DNA from: Streptomyces chartreusis NRRL 3882
Lineage (GTDB): Bacteria; Actinomycetota; Actinomycetes; Streptomycetales; Streptomycetaceae
Direction of reading: 5' to 3'
Length of the DNA: 64,000 bases
NCBI RefSeq assembly: GCF_900236475.1
Contig: NZ_LT963352.1
Coordinates: 8,527,001-8,591,000 of the forward strand
Shown piece after piece: positions 51,570 to 59,296 of this stretch. Positions within the stretch are counted from its first letter, which is position 1; each line of letters begins with the position of its first letter. Position numbers and translations under genes: made by a program. The notes under the pieces are model-generated. The model was not told where the DNA came from. It was given only the letters and a program-made list of their open reading frames with translations, and did not search any database.

Positions 51570-53147
51570 TCAGAGCGGGATGTTGCCGTGTCGGCGTTCC
51601 GGCATCGGCGCGCGTTTGCCACGCAGGGCCCGCAGCGCGCGGCAGACCTGCTCCCGCGTCTCGCGCGGCGCGATGACGGCGTCGACATAGCCGCGTTCGG
51701 CGGCGAGATAGGGCGTGCCGTGGGTGCGCTCGTATGCGGTGAGCAAGCGGGCGCGCAACGCCTCGGGGTCGTCGGCCGCGGCGAGTTCCCGCCGGTGCAG
51801 AACGCCCACGGCCCCCTCGGCGCCCATGACGGCGATACGGGCGGTGGGCCAGGCGAGGTTCACGTCGGCGCCCAGATGCTTGGAGCCCATCACCGCGTAT
51901 CCGCCGCCGTACGCCTTGCGCACCACGACCGTGACCTTGGGGACGGTCGCCTCGGCATAGGCGTACAGCAGCTTCGCTCCGCGCCGGATGATGCCGGCCC
52001 GCTCCTGCCGTACCCCGGACAGATAGCCGGGCACGTCGGCGAAGGTCAGCAGCGGGATGCCGAACGCGTCGCAGAACCGCACGAACCGCGCCGCCTTCTC
52101 GGAGGCGTCGATGTCGAGGACCCCGGCGGCGTGCAGCGGCTGGTTGGCGACGACACCCACCGAGCGGCCCTCGATCCGGGCGAGGGCGCAGATGATGTTC
52201 GGTGCGAACAGCTCCTGCACCTGGAGCAGTTCACCGTCGTCGACGACGGCGTGCAGGATCACCCGCATGTCGTACGCCTCGCCCAGCCGGTCCGGGACGA
52301 CCTCGTCGAGCGTCGCCCCCGGCGGGGCGTGCCCGGGGGCGTACTCCGGGGGCCGTTCCAGGTTGTTGGCCGGCAGGTACGACAGCAGGTCGCGCACGGT
52401 GTCGAGGGCGTCCTCCTCGTCGGCGGCCAGGAAGTGGGCGTTGCCGTTGACGGTGTTGCTGGTGCGGGCGCCGCCCAGTTCCTCGGCCGTGGTGCGCTCG
52501 CCGGTGACCGTCTCGATGACGTCCGGGCCGGTGACGAACATGTGCGAGGCGCCGTCCACCATCACCGTGAAGTCGGTGATCGCCGGCGAGTAGGCTGCGC
52601 CGCCCGCGCACGGCCCCAGGACGACCGAGATCTGCGGGATCACCCCGGACGCCTTGACGTTGCGGCGCACCAGCTCGGCGTAGAGGGCGAGCGAGGCGAC
52701 ACCCTCCTGGATGCGGGCACCGCCGGAGTCGTTGAGTCCGATCACCGGGCAGCCGGTCTTCAGGGCGAGATCCATCAGCGCGACGGTCTTCTCGCCGAAG
52801 GCCTCGCCCATGCTGCCGCCGAACACCGTGGAGTCCTGGGCGAACACGCACACCGGGCGGCCGTCGACCGTGCCGTACCCGGTGATCACCCCGTCGCCGT
52901 AGGGACGGCGGGTGCCGACCTCCGCGGCGGGCCGGGCCCGGACGAACAGGCCGGTCTCCGTGAAGGAGTCCTTGTCCACGAGCCGTTCGATCCGCTCGCG
53001 GGCCGAGAACTCCCCGCGTCCGCGCGGCCCGCCCGGGGCCACCGCCTGGCCCCGGCGGCGTTCCAGGCCGGCGACGCGCTCCGCGGTACTCCCGGGCACG
53101 TGCGCCGCCGTCTCCCCCGGACCGGATGCTGTCACGTCTGTGCTCAC
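51570..53147 (-). CDS. acyl-CoA carboxylase beta subunit (AccD/PccB-like)
   Basis: The 525-residue carboxyltransferase has both crotonase-like halves: LNDSGGARIQEGVASLA and GPCAGGAAYSPAITDF form the N-half oxyanion holes, and FADVPGYLSGVRQER and KAYGGGYAVMGSKHL the C-half. It ends in RRHGNIPL, as PccB and AccD5 do. The residue aligned with Asp422 of S. coelicolor PccB (acyl-size determinant) is Ala418. It needs a biotinylated alpha subunit encoded elsewhere. GTG 53147 has GGAGG upstream. It is the first gene of the FAAL/Pks13-like unit, so it probably makes the carboxyacyl extender. Confidence 0.88.
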   Translation of the reverse strand: MSTDVTASGPGETAAHVPGSTAERVAGLERRRGQAVAPGGPRGRGEFSARERIERLVDKDSFTETGLFVRARPAAEVGTRRPYGDGVITGYGTVDGRPVCVFAQDSTVFGGSMGEAFGEKTVALMDLALKTGCPVIGLNDSGGARIQEGVASLALYAELVRRNVKASGVIPQISVVLGPCAGGAAYSPAITDFTVMVDGASHMFVTGPDVIETVTGERTTAEELGGARTSNTVNGNAHFLAADEEDALDTVRDLLSYLPANNLERPPEYAPGHAPPGATLDEVVPDRLGEAYDMRVILHAVVDDGELLQVQELFAPNIICALARIEGRSVGVVANQPLHAAGVLDIDASEKAARFVRFCDAFGIPLLTFADVPGYLSGVRQERAGIIRRGAKLLYAYAEATVPKVTVVVRKAYGGGYAVMGSKHLGADVNLAWPTARIAVMGAEGAVGVLHRRELAAADDPEALRARLLTAYERTHGTPYLAAERGYVDAVIAPRETREQVCRALRALRGKRAPMPERRHGNIPL

Positions 53148-53423
53148 AACCACCTCCGAAGCGGTTCTCGAATATGGCAGCGAGGTGGGGGAGCGCCGGG
53201 CGGATCGCCGTTCTGTGTGGGGGAGATGAGTCCATCGACGCGGGCTTTCATCCCCGCGTGACAAGCACCGCCGGTCCGGCCGCCGAGGGGGCCGGCGCGA
53301 TTCAGCTGCCCGAGTGCTGAATGCGTTCTCCTTCTTCTATTGGACCTCGGGCCGACCGGCGTCCACGCTGGAGTGCACCATCGCCCGACAGCCGGGACGA
53401 CAGCCGGAAGAGGTCACGAGCAC

Positions 53424-54281
53424 ATGCACACCCGCCGCATCGGTGATGTCGACGTCAGCGCGATCGGCCTGGGCGCGATGCCCATGTCCATCGAGGGACG
53501 ACCCGACGAGGAACGCTCCCTCGCCACCATCCACGCCGCGCTCGACGCCGGGGTGACCCTGATCGACACCGCGGACGCCTACCACCGGGACGCCGACGAG
53601 GTCGGTCACAACGAGACCCTGATAGCCAAGGCCCTCGCCTCCCACGACCGCGGCGGCGACGTCCTGGTCGCCACCAAGGGAGGTCATCTGCGCCCCGGTG
53701 ACGGCAGCTGGACGCTGGACGGCAGCCCCCGCCACCTCAAGGAGGCCTGCGAGGCGTCCCTGCGCCGGCTCGGCGTCGAGGCCATCGGGCTCTACCAGTT
53801 CCACCGCCCCGATCCGCGCGTCCCCTATGCCGAGTCCGTCGGCGCGATCCGGGACCTGCTGGACGAGGGCAAGATCCGCATGGCCGGCATCTCCAACGCG
53901 AACCCCGAGCAGATCCGGCTGGCCGGCGAGATCCTCGGCGGCCGTCTGGTCTCCGTGCAGAACCAGTTCTCCCCGGCCTTCCGCTCCAGCGAGCCGGAGC
54001 TGGACCTGTGCGATGATCTCGGCATCGCCTTCCTGCCCTGGAGCCCCCTCGGCGGCATCGCGAGGGCCGGCGAACTCGGCTCGGGTCACGCCGCGTTCGC
54101 CCGTATCGCGGAGGCACGCGGCGTGAGCCCGCAGCGGGTGTGCCTGGCGTGGATGCTCGCCAAGTCGCCCGTGGTCGTCCCCATCCCGGGCGCCAGCCGC
54201 CCCGAGACCATCCGCGACTCGCTCGCCGCCACCGACCTCACCCTGATGCCGGAGGAACTGGCGGAGCTGGACGCCGCCTGA
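53424..54281 (+). CDS. aldo/keto reductase
   Basis: The 285-residue barrel has VTLIDTADAYHRDAD (Asp, Tyr), VLVATKGGH (Lys) and IGLYQFHRPD (His), the AKR tetrad. GIAFLPWSPLGG and VPIPGASRPETI mark the cofactor end. It is divergent from the carboxylase gene with a 276-bp gap, in which no clear promoter was seen. A beta-keto reduction is missing in the neighbouring lipid locus and this reductase is a candidate by position only. It is followed by its own terminator. Confidence 0.88.
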   Translation: MHTRRIGDVDVSAIGLGAMPMSIEGRPDEERSLATIHAALDAGVTLIDTADAYHRDADEVGHNETLIAKALASHDRGGDVLVATKGGHLRPGDGSWTLDGSPRHLKEACEASLRRLGVEAIGLYQFHRPDPRVPYAESVGAIRDLLDEGKIRMAGISNANPEQIRLAGEILGGRLVSVQNQFSPAFRSSEPELDLCDDLGIAFLPWSPLGGIARAGELGSGHAAFARIAEARGVSPQRVCLAWMLAKSPVVVPIPGASRPETIRDSLAATDLTLMPEELAELDAA

Positions 54282-54289
54282 GCGGACAA

Positions 54290-54328
54290 CGAGACCCGGG
54301 AGCGGCCACGGGCGGCTCCCGGGTCTCG
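54290..54328 (+). terminator. terminator after the aldo/keto reductase
   Basis: A 14-bp perfect stem CGAGACCCGGGAGC / GCTCCCGGGTCTCG encloses an 11-base loop starting 9 bases after the stop. No T-run follows. Confidence 0.75.
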
Positions 54329-54515
54329 TGCTGCGGACACCGGTGAGGTCACCACGCCCACCCCTGGTGTACACGGCCCTGCACAGCGGTCAGCTTGCCT
54401 GACGGCCCGTCAGAGACGATCAGTTTTTCGTCAAATCCGTCCCTGGTGAGAAAAACGTGTGAATGTTTCCGCGTGGTTCGGGCATACGCAGCGAAAACAG
54501 AGAGAGGGGCGCTAC

Positions 54516-54767
54516 GTGCTCGTACCGGACCGGAAGGTCGTCAGGGAGTTGCTGACGCAGTACGCGTCGCTGAGGATCGCTCAGGCGGAGAGGCACGTGC
54601 CGACGGCGGCACGCCGGCTTGAGGACGTCAGCTACACGCTGTGCGTGATGATGGGAACGTCCGACATCACCGACGCCATCGCCAAGGCCGACACCCTGCT
54701 GCTCACCAAGGAGCGGTCCGAGGAAGCGGACGCGGACGGAGAGAGCGGTCTGACGCTGGTCGGCTGA
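54516..54767 (+). CDS. DUF5133 small protein
   Basis: The 83-residue product begins MLVPDRKVVRELLTQYASLRIA and contains RRLEDVSYTLCVMMGT, the DUF5133 pattern seen in many Streptomyces. It is predicted helical and cytosolic, with an acidic tail. GTG 54516 follows AGAGAGGGGC and fits the family start. The frame upstream to 54459 is not needed. Its 3' end overlaps the 3' end of the opposite GlxA gene by 65 bp. Function is unknown. Confidence 0.75.
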   Translation: MLVPDRKVVRELLTQYASLRIAQAERHVPTAARRLEDVSYTLCVMMGTSDITDAIAKADTLLLTKERSEEADADGESGLTLVG

Positions 54768-55791
54768 CATCTCCTGACATCTGGTCAGTCCCGGAACCAC
54801 CGGGTACCGCCCCGGCGGCCTGTGAACGGGCCGCCGGGGCGTTCGCCTTCCCGTGGAACGCCGTGCGATACGCGTACGGGGTCGTGCCCACCACCTTGCG
54901 GAACCGCTCCCGGAACGCCGTCGGGGAGCCGAACCCCGCCTGCCGCGCGATCCGTTCCACGGAGTGGTCGGTGTTCTCCAGCAGGTACTGGGCGCGCCGC
55001 ACCCGCGCCCGCAGCAGCCACTGCAACGGCGTCGTGCCGGTCTGCTCGCGGAAGCGGCGGCTGAAGGTCCGCTCGCTCATCCCGGCCCGCTCCGCCAGCG
55101 CGCTCAGCGTCACCTCGTGCGCGAGGTTGTCCTCGATCCACTCCAGCAACGGCTCCAGCGCCGACCCCCGGGGCACCGGAGGGTGCTCGTGCACGATGAA
55201 CTGGGCCTGTCCGCCCTCCCGTTCCAGCGGCATGACCGACATCCTGGCGATGTTCGCCGCGACGGCCGACCCCAGATCCCGCCGGATCATGTGCAGGCAC
55301 AGGTCCAGCGCGGCTGCCGCTCCGGCCGAGGTGAGGATCTGCCCGTTGTCGACGTACAGCACGTCCGGTTCCACCTCGACCCGCGGGAAACGGCGGGCCA
55401 GCTCACCCGCGGCCACCCAGTGCGTGGTCGCGCGCAGCCCGTCCAGCAGCCCTGCCTCCGCCAGCACGAAGGCACCCACGCACACGGACGCGATCCGGGT
55501 GCCGGCCCCGGCGGCCTGCCGCAGCGCCGCCAGCACCCGGGCGGAAGGTGGCGGGGCGTCGGGGGAACAGCCCGGCACGATGATGGTGTCGGCCTCCGCC
55601 AGCGCCTCCAGACCCCGGTCGACGCGCAGGGTGAAACCGCCGTCCGCCCGCACCTCCGGCGTCTCGGCACACAACCGGACCCGGTAGGCCGGCCGCCCGT
55701 CCGGCATCCGGGTCCAGGCGAACGTCTGCTGGGGCGCCGCCATGTCGAACGGCACCACTCGGTCGAGAACCAGGATCGCCACGGAGTGCAT
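54703..55791 (-). CDS. GlxA-family (DJ-1/PfpI plus AraC) transcriptional regulator
   Basis: The 362-residue protein has an N-terminal DJ-1/PfpI domain (VAILVLDRVVPFDMAAPQQ, ASVCVGAFVLAEAGLLDG with the Cys elbow) and two C-terminal AraC helix-turn-helices (VTLSALAERAGMSERTFSRRF and VERIARQAGFGSPTAFRERF). Such regulators often respond to nitrogen or stress signals. ATG 55791 is at the domain start. The last 35-40 residues, Pro/Arg/Ser-rich, are beyond the family core and are encoded over the 3' end of DUF5133 on the other strand. Confidence 0.85.
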   Translation of the reverse strand: MHSVAILVLDRVVPFDMAAPQQTFAWTRMPDGRPAYRVRLCAETPEVRADGGFTLRVDRGLEALAEADTIIVPGCSPDAPPPSARVLAALRQAAGAGTRIASVCVGAFVLAEAGLLDGLRATTHWVAAGELARRFPRVEVEPDVLYVDNGQILTSAGAAAALDLCLHMIRRDLGSAVAANIARMSVMPLEREGGQAQFIVHEHPPVPRGSALEPLLEWIEDNLAHEVTLSALAERAGMSERTFSRRFREQTGTTPLQWLLRARVRRAQYLLENTDHSVERIARQAGFGSPTAFRERFRKVVGTTPYAYRTAFHGKANAPAARSQAAGAVPGGSGTDQMSGDVSRPASDRSLRPRPLPRTAPW

Positions 55792-55979
55792 GACCGCCAC
55801 CCTAGGCGCATTCCCGCCAGACGCGTGAACCGCCGGTGTGCCGGCCCGCGGCACAAGAGGGCAGGTCACAGGAGTTGGCGGGAATCCGTCGGAAGCTGTC
55901 GTTTCAGCCCATGGGCGATCACGTCCGGGCTCCCTAACGTGGGCCCGGCACGGTCGATCGCATCATGGAAAGAGTCCCG

Positions 55980-56453
55980 GTGACCAAGATCCTTCTGTCC
56001 CTGCACGTGCTGGCCGCCATCGTCGCCATCGGTCCCGTGACCGTCGCGGCCAGCATGTTCCCGCCCGCGGCGCGCCGCGCCGTCCCCGCGGGCGGCGACG
56101 CCCCCGACCCGTCGGCGGTGAGCACGCTCGCGCTGCTGCACCGCATCTGCCGCGTCTACGCCGGCATCGGACTGACCGTCCCGCTCTTCGGGTTCGCCAC
56201 CGGTGCCGCGATGGGCGTCCTGGGCAGCGGATGGCTCGTCACGTCCATCGCGCTGACCGCCGCCGCCGCGGGCATCCTGGTCGCCTTCGTCCTGCCCCGC
56301 CAGGAGGAGGTCCTCGGCCAACTGAACGGCGAACAGGCCGTCGAGCACCGGAACACCGTTCAACTCGCCATGTTCACGGGCATCTTCAACCTCCTGTGGG
56401 CGACGGTCACCGTCCTGATGATCGTCCGGCCGGGCTCCACGACAGGAGCCTGA
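55980..56453 (+). CDS. four-span integral membrane protein, DUF2269-like
   Basis: The 157-residue protein has four predicted spans: ILLSLHVLAAIVAIGPVTVA, a span near 65-85 (GIGLTVPLFGFATGAAMG), one near 90-112, and AMFTGIFNLLWATVTVLMIV at the end. LLSLHVLAAIVAIG with a His in span 1 is typical of DUF2269-like proteins. GTG 55980 has GGAAAG at good spacing, while ATG 55965 has none. Its last codons lie inside a 29-bp sequence repeated 1.1 kb downstream. Function is unknown. Confidence 0.65.
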   Translation: MTKILLSLHVLAAIVAIGPVTVAASMFPPAARRAVPAGGDAPDPSAVSTLALLHRICRVYAGIGLTVPLFGFATGAAMGVLGSGWLVTSIALTAAAAGILVAFVLPRQEEVLGQLNGEQAVEHRNTVQLAMFTGIFNLLWATVTVLMIVRPGSTTGA

Positions 56454-56462
56454 GCCCCGGCT
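56434..56462 (+). repeat. 29-bp direct repeat, left copy (3' end of membrane-protein gene)
   Basis: These 29 bases, spanning the last six codons and the stop of the membrane-protein gene, recur identically at 57580-57608. The similarity fades on both sides. Confidence 0.8.
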
Positions 56463-56600
56463 TCCGGAGATGGGCTGGCAACGCTTCGGCACCTGGGCGG
56501 CCAAGCGCACCTGGCCGGTCAGCTGATGCCGCGCGGCCAGCACATAGCCGGACTCGTAGGGGTCCTCAATGCGAGAAACGCGCCTGTATCCGCAGCGAAA

Positions 56601-56627
56601 GGGGGCATCCGCTGGGCGGACGCCCCC
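56601..56627 (-). terminator. terminator of the small membrane-protein gene
   Basis: GGGGGCATCCGC pairs with GCGGACGCCCCC (11 of 12 positions) around a TGG loop. On the minus strand the hairpin is followed by TTTCGCTG. It lies 48 bp after the stop of the small gene. Confidence 0.6.
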
Positions 56628-56675
56628 TCTCAGCCGCAGTCTGCTCACCCCGACGCCTTGTGGGCACGGTACTGA

Positions 56676-56870
56676 TTAGCTGCTTGGGCCCGCTGCCGTG
56701 CCGTCCACCTGCTGCGACTCCACAGCCCTGCTCGGCACCAGAACAACAAGGGTTCTGCGCGCTTCGTGCCGCAGCGTGCGGCGCCGAGCAAAGGTCGCAG
56801 TAAGAGCGAGGATCGAGACCGTGCCACCGTAAAACGCGGCGGCAATCGTGGAGAGGAGCCCGATCGTCAT
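56676..56870 (-). CDS. small single-span membrane protein, hypothetical
   Basis: The 64-residue product begins MTIGLLSTIAAAFYGGTVS and continues with a hydrophobic stretch ILALTATFARRR, so it has one membrane span and a basic, then polar, tail. Small proteins with this start are frequent in Streptomyces, from memory, with no known role. The ribosome site is weak (AAAGG 12 bases before the ATG). A good terminator downstream supports a real transcription unit. Confidence 0.45.
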   Translation of the reverse strand: MTIGLLSTIAAAFYGGTVSILALTATFARRRTLRHEARRTLVVLVPSRAVESQQVDGTAAGPSS

Positions 56871-57579
56871 CGGGCACGCACCTTTCTTCCCCCCGTCCGG
56901 CCCGCCCGGATCACAGCCCGGGGTAGGCGTTGATGCGTTGCCTCTCCACCTTACGCGCGCCGTCAACTCCCCCTGCATGCAACGCCGGCAGCATGTCGGT
57001 CACCCTTCCGATGCTCGACGAGTGCCATCACGCGCCGCTGGAGAGCGCGGCCAGAGCCTGGTCGGTGATCAGGGCGGTACGCCGCGTCCAGAAGTCCGCG
57101 TTGGTGCAGGCGGCGGCCGGCAACCAGGTGCGCAGGCGGGTGAGTCACCGCGATGCCCCAGCGCATGGTCAGCGGACGCCTGGCCGCTACCCGTTCCGCT
57201 GAAGTGCTCCGGAGCAGTCGCACGAGTAGCCCGCTATTCGGCCTCGGGCTGCGAGGTGTCCGGCCCAGCTCTCACCGGCCCATCGTGCGGGCCCACCCAC
57301 TTGCTCCGACAAGCGCGGCTACGTCTTCTTCAGCACCCCAACCACTGCAGCTCTGCTCATCTGGATGCGGAGTTGAGTTTCGACCTCATCAAGCGATCGG
57401 CCGATACACCAGGGCCGCACGCACATGCCAGGGCTCTGTCGGCCTGTCCGGCGGGTGAGCCGCAGGCTCCGGGCGGTCACGGCGTCTGCGTCATTCGCGT
57501 CCGCGTCCAGCAATGGCGCCTCCCAGAGCGCTTCGAGGCTTTGGCGTGCAGCCGGATGACCCGTCGGCGCTGTCCGGGA

Positions 57580-57608
57580 GCTCCACGACAGGAGCCTGAG
57601 CCCCGGCT
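57580..57608 (+). repeat. 29-bp direct repeat, right copy
   Basis: Identical to 56434-56462 in all 29 bases, including the stop codon context TGAGCCCCGG. Here no open membrane-protein gene precedes it, so it is a remnant of a gene end or an insertion boundary. Confidence 0.8.
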
Positions 57609-57738
57609 GCCCGCATGTCACGGATGTCCGGTCTGCGTCAAGTCCACCCGGGGAATTCACACTCCGGGACACCTGTCCGCCTACACTCGGCTCTCTCGCC
57701 CCCGCACGGGGCCGACGAGCAGAAAGGCGCGTTGACGG

Positions 57739-57942
57739 GTGTTCCAGGATTCCCCCATCTACGACCGACTCATCGCGGAGTGCGGCGATGTCCCCGCACA
57801 GGTTCGCCGTGAGGCCGAACGCGTGAGCAGGGAACTGGAGCTGGTCATGCGGCCCGCGCAGTCCCACGGCTACGACCGCCCGCACTCACCGGGCACCGGG
57901 TGGCAGCGTACGGCCATGCTGCCCGGGCCGCGGACGCAGTGA
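57739..57942 (+). CDS. small conserved Streptomyces protein, hypothetical
   Basis: The 67-residue product begins MFQDSPIYDRLIAECGDVPAQ and continues with VRREAERVSRELELVM, a charged amphipathic helix. The C-terminal part is Pro/Gly-rich and probably disordered. I recall similar small proteins in other Streptomyces but no function. The GTG start has AAAGG about 11 bases upstream. It converges on the tgmB gene with a 31-bp gap. Confidence 0.55.
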   Translation: MFQDSPIYDRLIAECGDVPAQVRREAERVSRELELVMRPAQSHGYDRPHSPGTGWQRTAMLPGPRTQ

Positions 57943-57973
57943 AACAGGACCGGTGGACGGCCGGCCCTGGCGC

Positions 57974-58957
57974 TCAACAGGCCGTCCGTTTCGCGCCGTT
58001 GACGTGCGACGGCTCCTCGGGGACCGGGCGGGCCAGCCACTCGGCGATGCTGCGGGCGATCGGCTGGCCCGTCTCCACCTCGACGAACCCGAACTGCCCC
58101 GACTGATTGCACTCCAGGAACCACCAGGTCCCGTCGGCGTCCTCGACGAAGTCGAAGGCACCGTACGCCAGTTCGGCCTCGCGCAGATAGGCCCGGACGC
58201 CCGGCGCGATGCGGGACGGCACGTCGGTGGGCCGCCACGGTTCGCCGGGCGCGGCGAACCGCACGTCGACCTCGTCGGGGTCCGCGTCCGCGGCGGCCAC
58301 CTTGCGGGCCGCCAGCATCCGGTCGCCCACCACGGTGAGACGGATGTCGGCCCGTTTGGCGATCCGCCGCTGAAACAGCGTCGGCCCGAACGCGACGGCG
58401 GAGAAGTCCGTGTCCGGCGCGACCCGGCTGGTCGGCACGGCGCGGGGCGGGTCCTGCGGATGCGCGCCCGACACCGGTTTGACCACCAGGTCCGGGTAGC
58501 GCTCCGAGAACTCGCGGGCGGCACGCGGGAACGTCGTGATCAGCGTCGCCGGCACGGGCAGGCCGCACCGCTGGGCCAGACGCAGCTGCCAGGGCTTGTG
58601 CCGGGCCCGGCGGGCCGCGTCGGGGTGGTTCATCCAGCGCGCGTCCGAGCCCCGCAGCATGCCGTAGAGCGCCTGGGCGGCCTCCTCGGTCAGCCACGCG
58701 GACGGCTGGGTCGCCCGCCCGGCCGGAGTGCCCGGCCGACGCACCCAGACCGACCGCAGTCCGCCGATGCTCACCAGCCGCCCCCCGGCGGACAGGTGGC
58801 CGCGGAAACTGCCGTGGACGTACTCCCCGGACAGCGCGACACCGCCGGTCAGATCGGCGGGGTCGACGCGGACCACCGGAGTCCCGGCCGCGTTCAGGTG
58901 CACGACCACCATGTCCGCGGTCACGTCCTCCTCACAGGTGAGGATCAGTACCGTCAT
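57974..58957 (-). CDS. tgmB: ATP-grasp RiPP maturase TgmB (graspetide synthetase)
   Basis: The 327-residue protein has a pre-ATP-grasp N-terminal domain (MTVLILTCEEDVTADMVVVH, then SVWVRRPG) and an ATP-grasp core: VVKPVSGAHPQDPP, LFQRRIAKRADIRLTVVGDRM and a metal-binding ADGTWWFLECNQSGQFGF with the Glu and Asn ligands. This matches the actinobacterial TgmB/MvdC group that makes omega-ester or amide links between Thr/Ser/Lys and Asp/Glu side chains. It starts 16 bp after the precursor gene. No partner methyltransferase gene is adjacent, although one often accompanies the pair. Confidence 0.85.
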   Translation of the reverse strand: MTVLILTCEEDVTADMVVVHLNAAGTPVVRVDPADLTGGVALSGEYVHGSFRGHLSAGGRLVSIGGLRSVWVRRPGTPAGRATQPSAWLTEEAAQALYGMLRGSDARWMNHPDAARRARHKPWQLRLAQRCGLPVPATLITTFPRAAREFSERYPDLVVKPVSGAHPQDPPRAVPTSRVAPDTDFSAVAFGPTLFQRRIAKRADIRLTVVGDRMLAARKVAAADADPDEVDVRFAAPGEPWRPTDVPSRIAPGVRAYLREAELAYGAFDFVEDADGTWWFLECNQSGQFGFVEVETGQPIARSIAEWLARPVPEEPSHVNGAKRTAC

Positions 58958-58973
58958 CTTCGGCGGCCCGCGG

Positions 58974-59165
58974 TCAGTCGTCGAAATGGGTCTTGGAGCC
59001 GGCGGTGGACGTCGTGGTGCCGACCTCCCTCAACAGGGCGAAGTCGGAGGCGGCCACCCGGCCGTCGTGGAGCACGTTCAACTGGAGTCCGGCGTCGTAC
59101 ACGTACGGAATGGCAGCTTCCAACTCCACTGCCGGGCGCGCGTAGTTGAGCGCGAACGGTTGCAT
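58974..59165 (-). CDS. tgmA: TgmA graspetide precursor peptide
   Basis: The 63-residue peptide opens MQPFALNYARPAVELE and has PYVYDAGLQLNVLHDGR, the leader pattern of ATP-grasp-modified RiPP precursors (TgmA). The probable core is the C-terminus: Thr50-52, Ser53, Thr54, Ser57, Lys58, Thr59 as donors and Asp62-Asp63 as acids. Two ester or amide rings are possible. The ATG has GGGAGAG upstream. The longer frame to 59744 runs through the divergent promoter region and is not used. Confidence 0.8.
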   Translation of the reverse strand: MQPFALNYARPAVELEAAIPYVYDAGLQLNVLHDGRVAASDFALLREVGTTTSTAGSKTHFDD

Positions 59166-59254
59166 CGTCTCTCCCTCGTCGGTGTTGCGCCGATCGAGCC
59201 GGATCCAGGGGCGCGGCCACCCGGTCCGCCGACTCGTTTCGGCTCCCAGAGACT

Positions 59255-59283
59255 TATACGAATCGAACGGGTGGTTGGTTTCC
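59255..59283 (-). promoter_or_regulatory. candidate ECF-like promoter of tgmAB
   Basis: On the minus strand GGAAAC (59283-59278) and CGTATA (59260-59255) are spaced 17 bp, similar to ECF-sigma promoters with GGAAC/CGT elements. It lies 90 bp upstream of tgmA in an unusually AT-rich patch. Confidence 0.3.
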
Positions 59284-59296
59284 TTACTTTCCGTAG

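Larger units (their letters stand above)
56463..57579. other. repeat-flanked 1.1-kb segment with low coding content
   Basis: Between the two identical 29-bp repeats only one small gene with its terminator can be supported (minus strand, 56601-56870). The rest, especially 56880-57579, has no frame with normal Streptomyces third-position bias, although open frames exist. Composition looks slightly less GC-rich than its neighbours. No integrase, transposase or tRNA is visible. It may be a small insertion or a relic of gene duplication and decay. Confidence 0.45.

Noticed and set aside
51570..53147. Housekeeping propionyl-CoA carboxylase (pccB) as the sole role
   Set aside because: The sequence is PccB-like, but pccE and methylmalonyl-pathway neighbours are absent and the gene heads the FAAL/PKS unit. 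The housekeeping role is kept only as an alternative.
49824..53261. 1145-codon open frame on the plus strand
   Set aside because: It is antisense to the FAAL and carboxylase genes, both of which have clear family motifs.
56434..57608. Integrative element with att sites
   Set aside because: The direct repeats would fit, but no integrase, excisionase or tRNA is present and the segment is only 1.1 kb. It is reported as a repeat-flanked segment only.
56848..57735. 295-codon open frame on the plus strand in the repeat-flanked segment
   Set aside because: It lacks third-position GC bias, has irregular composition rich in Cys and Arg, has no domain, and is antisense to the better-supported small gene at its start.
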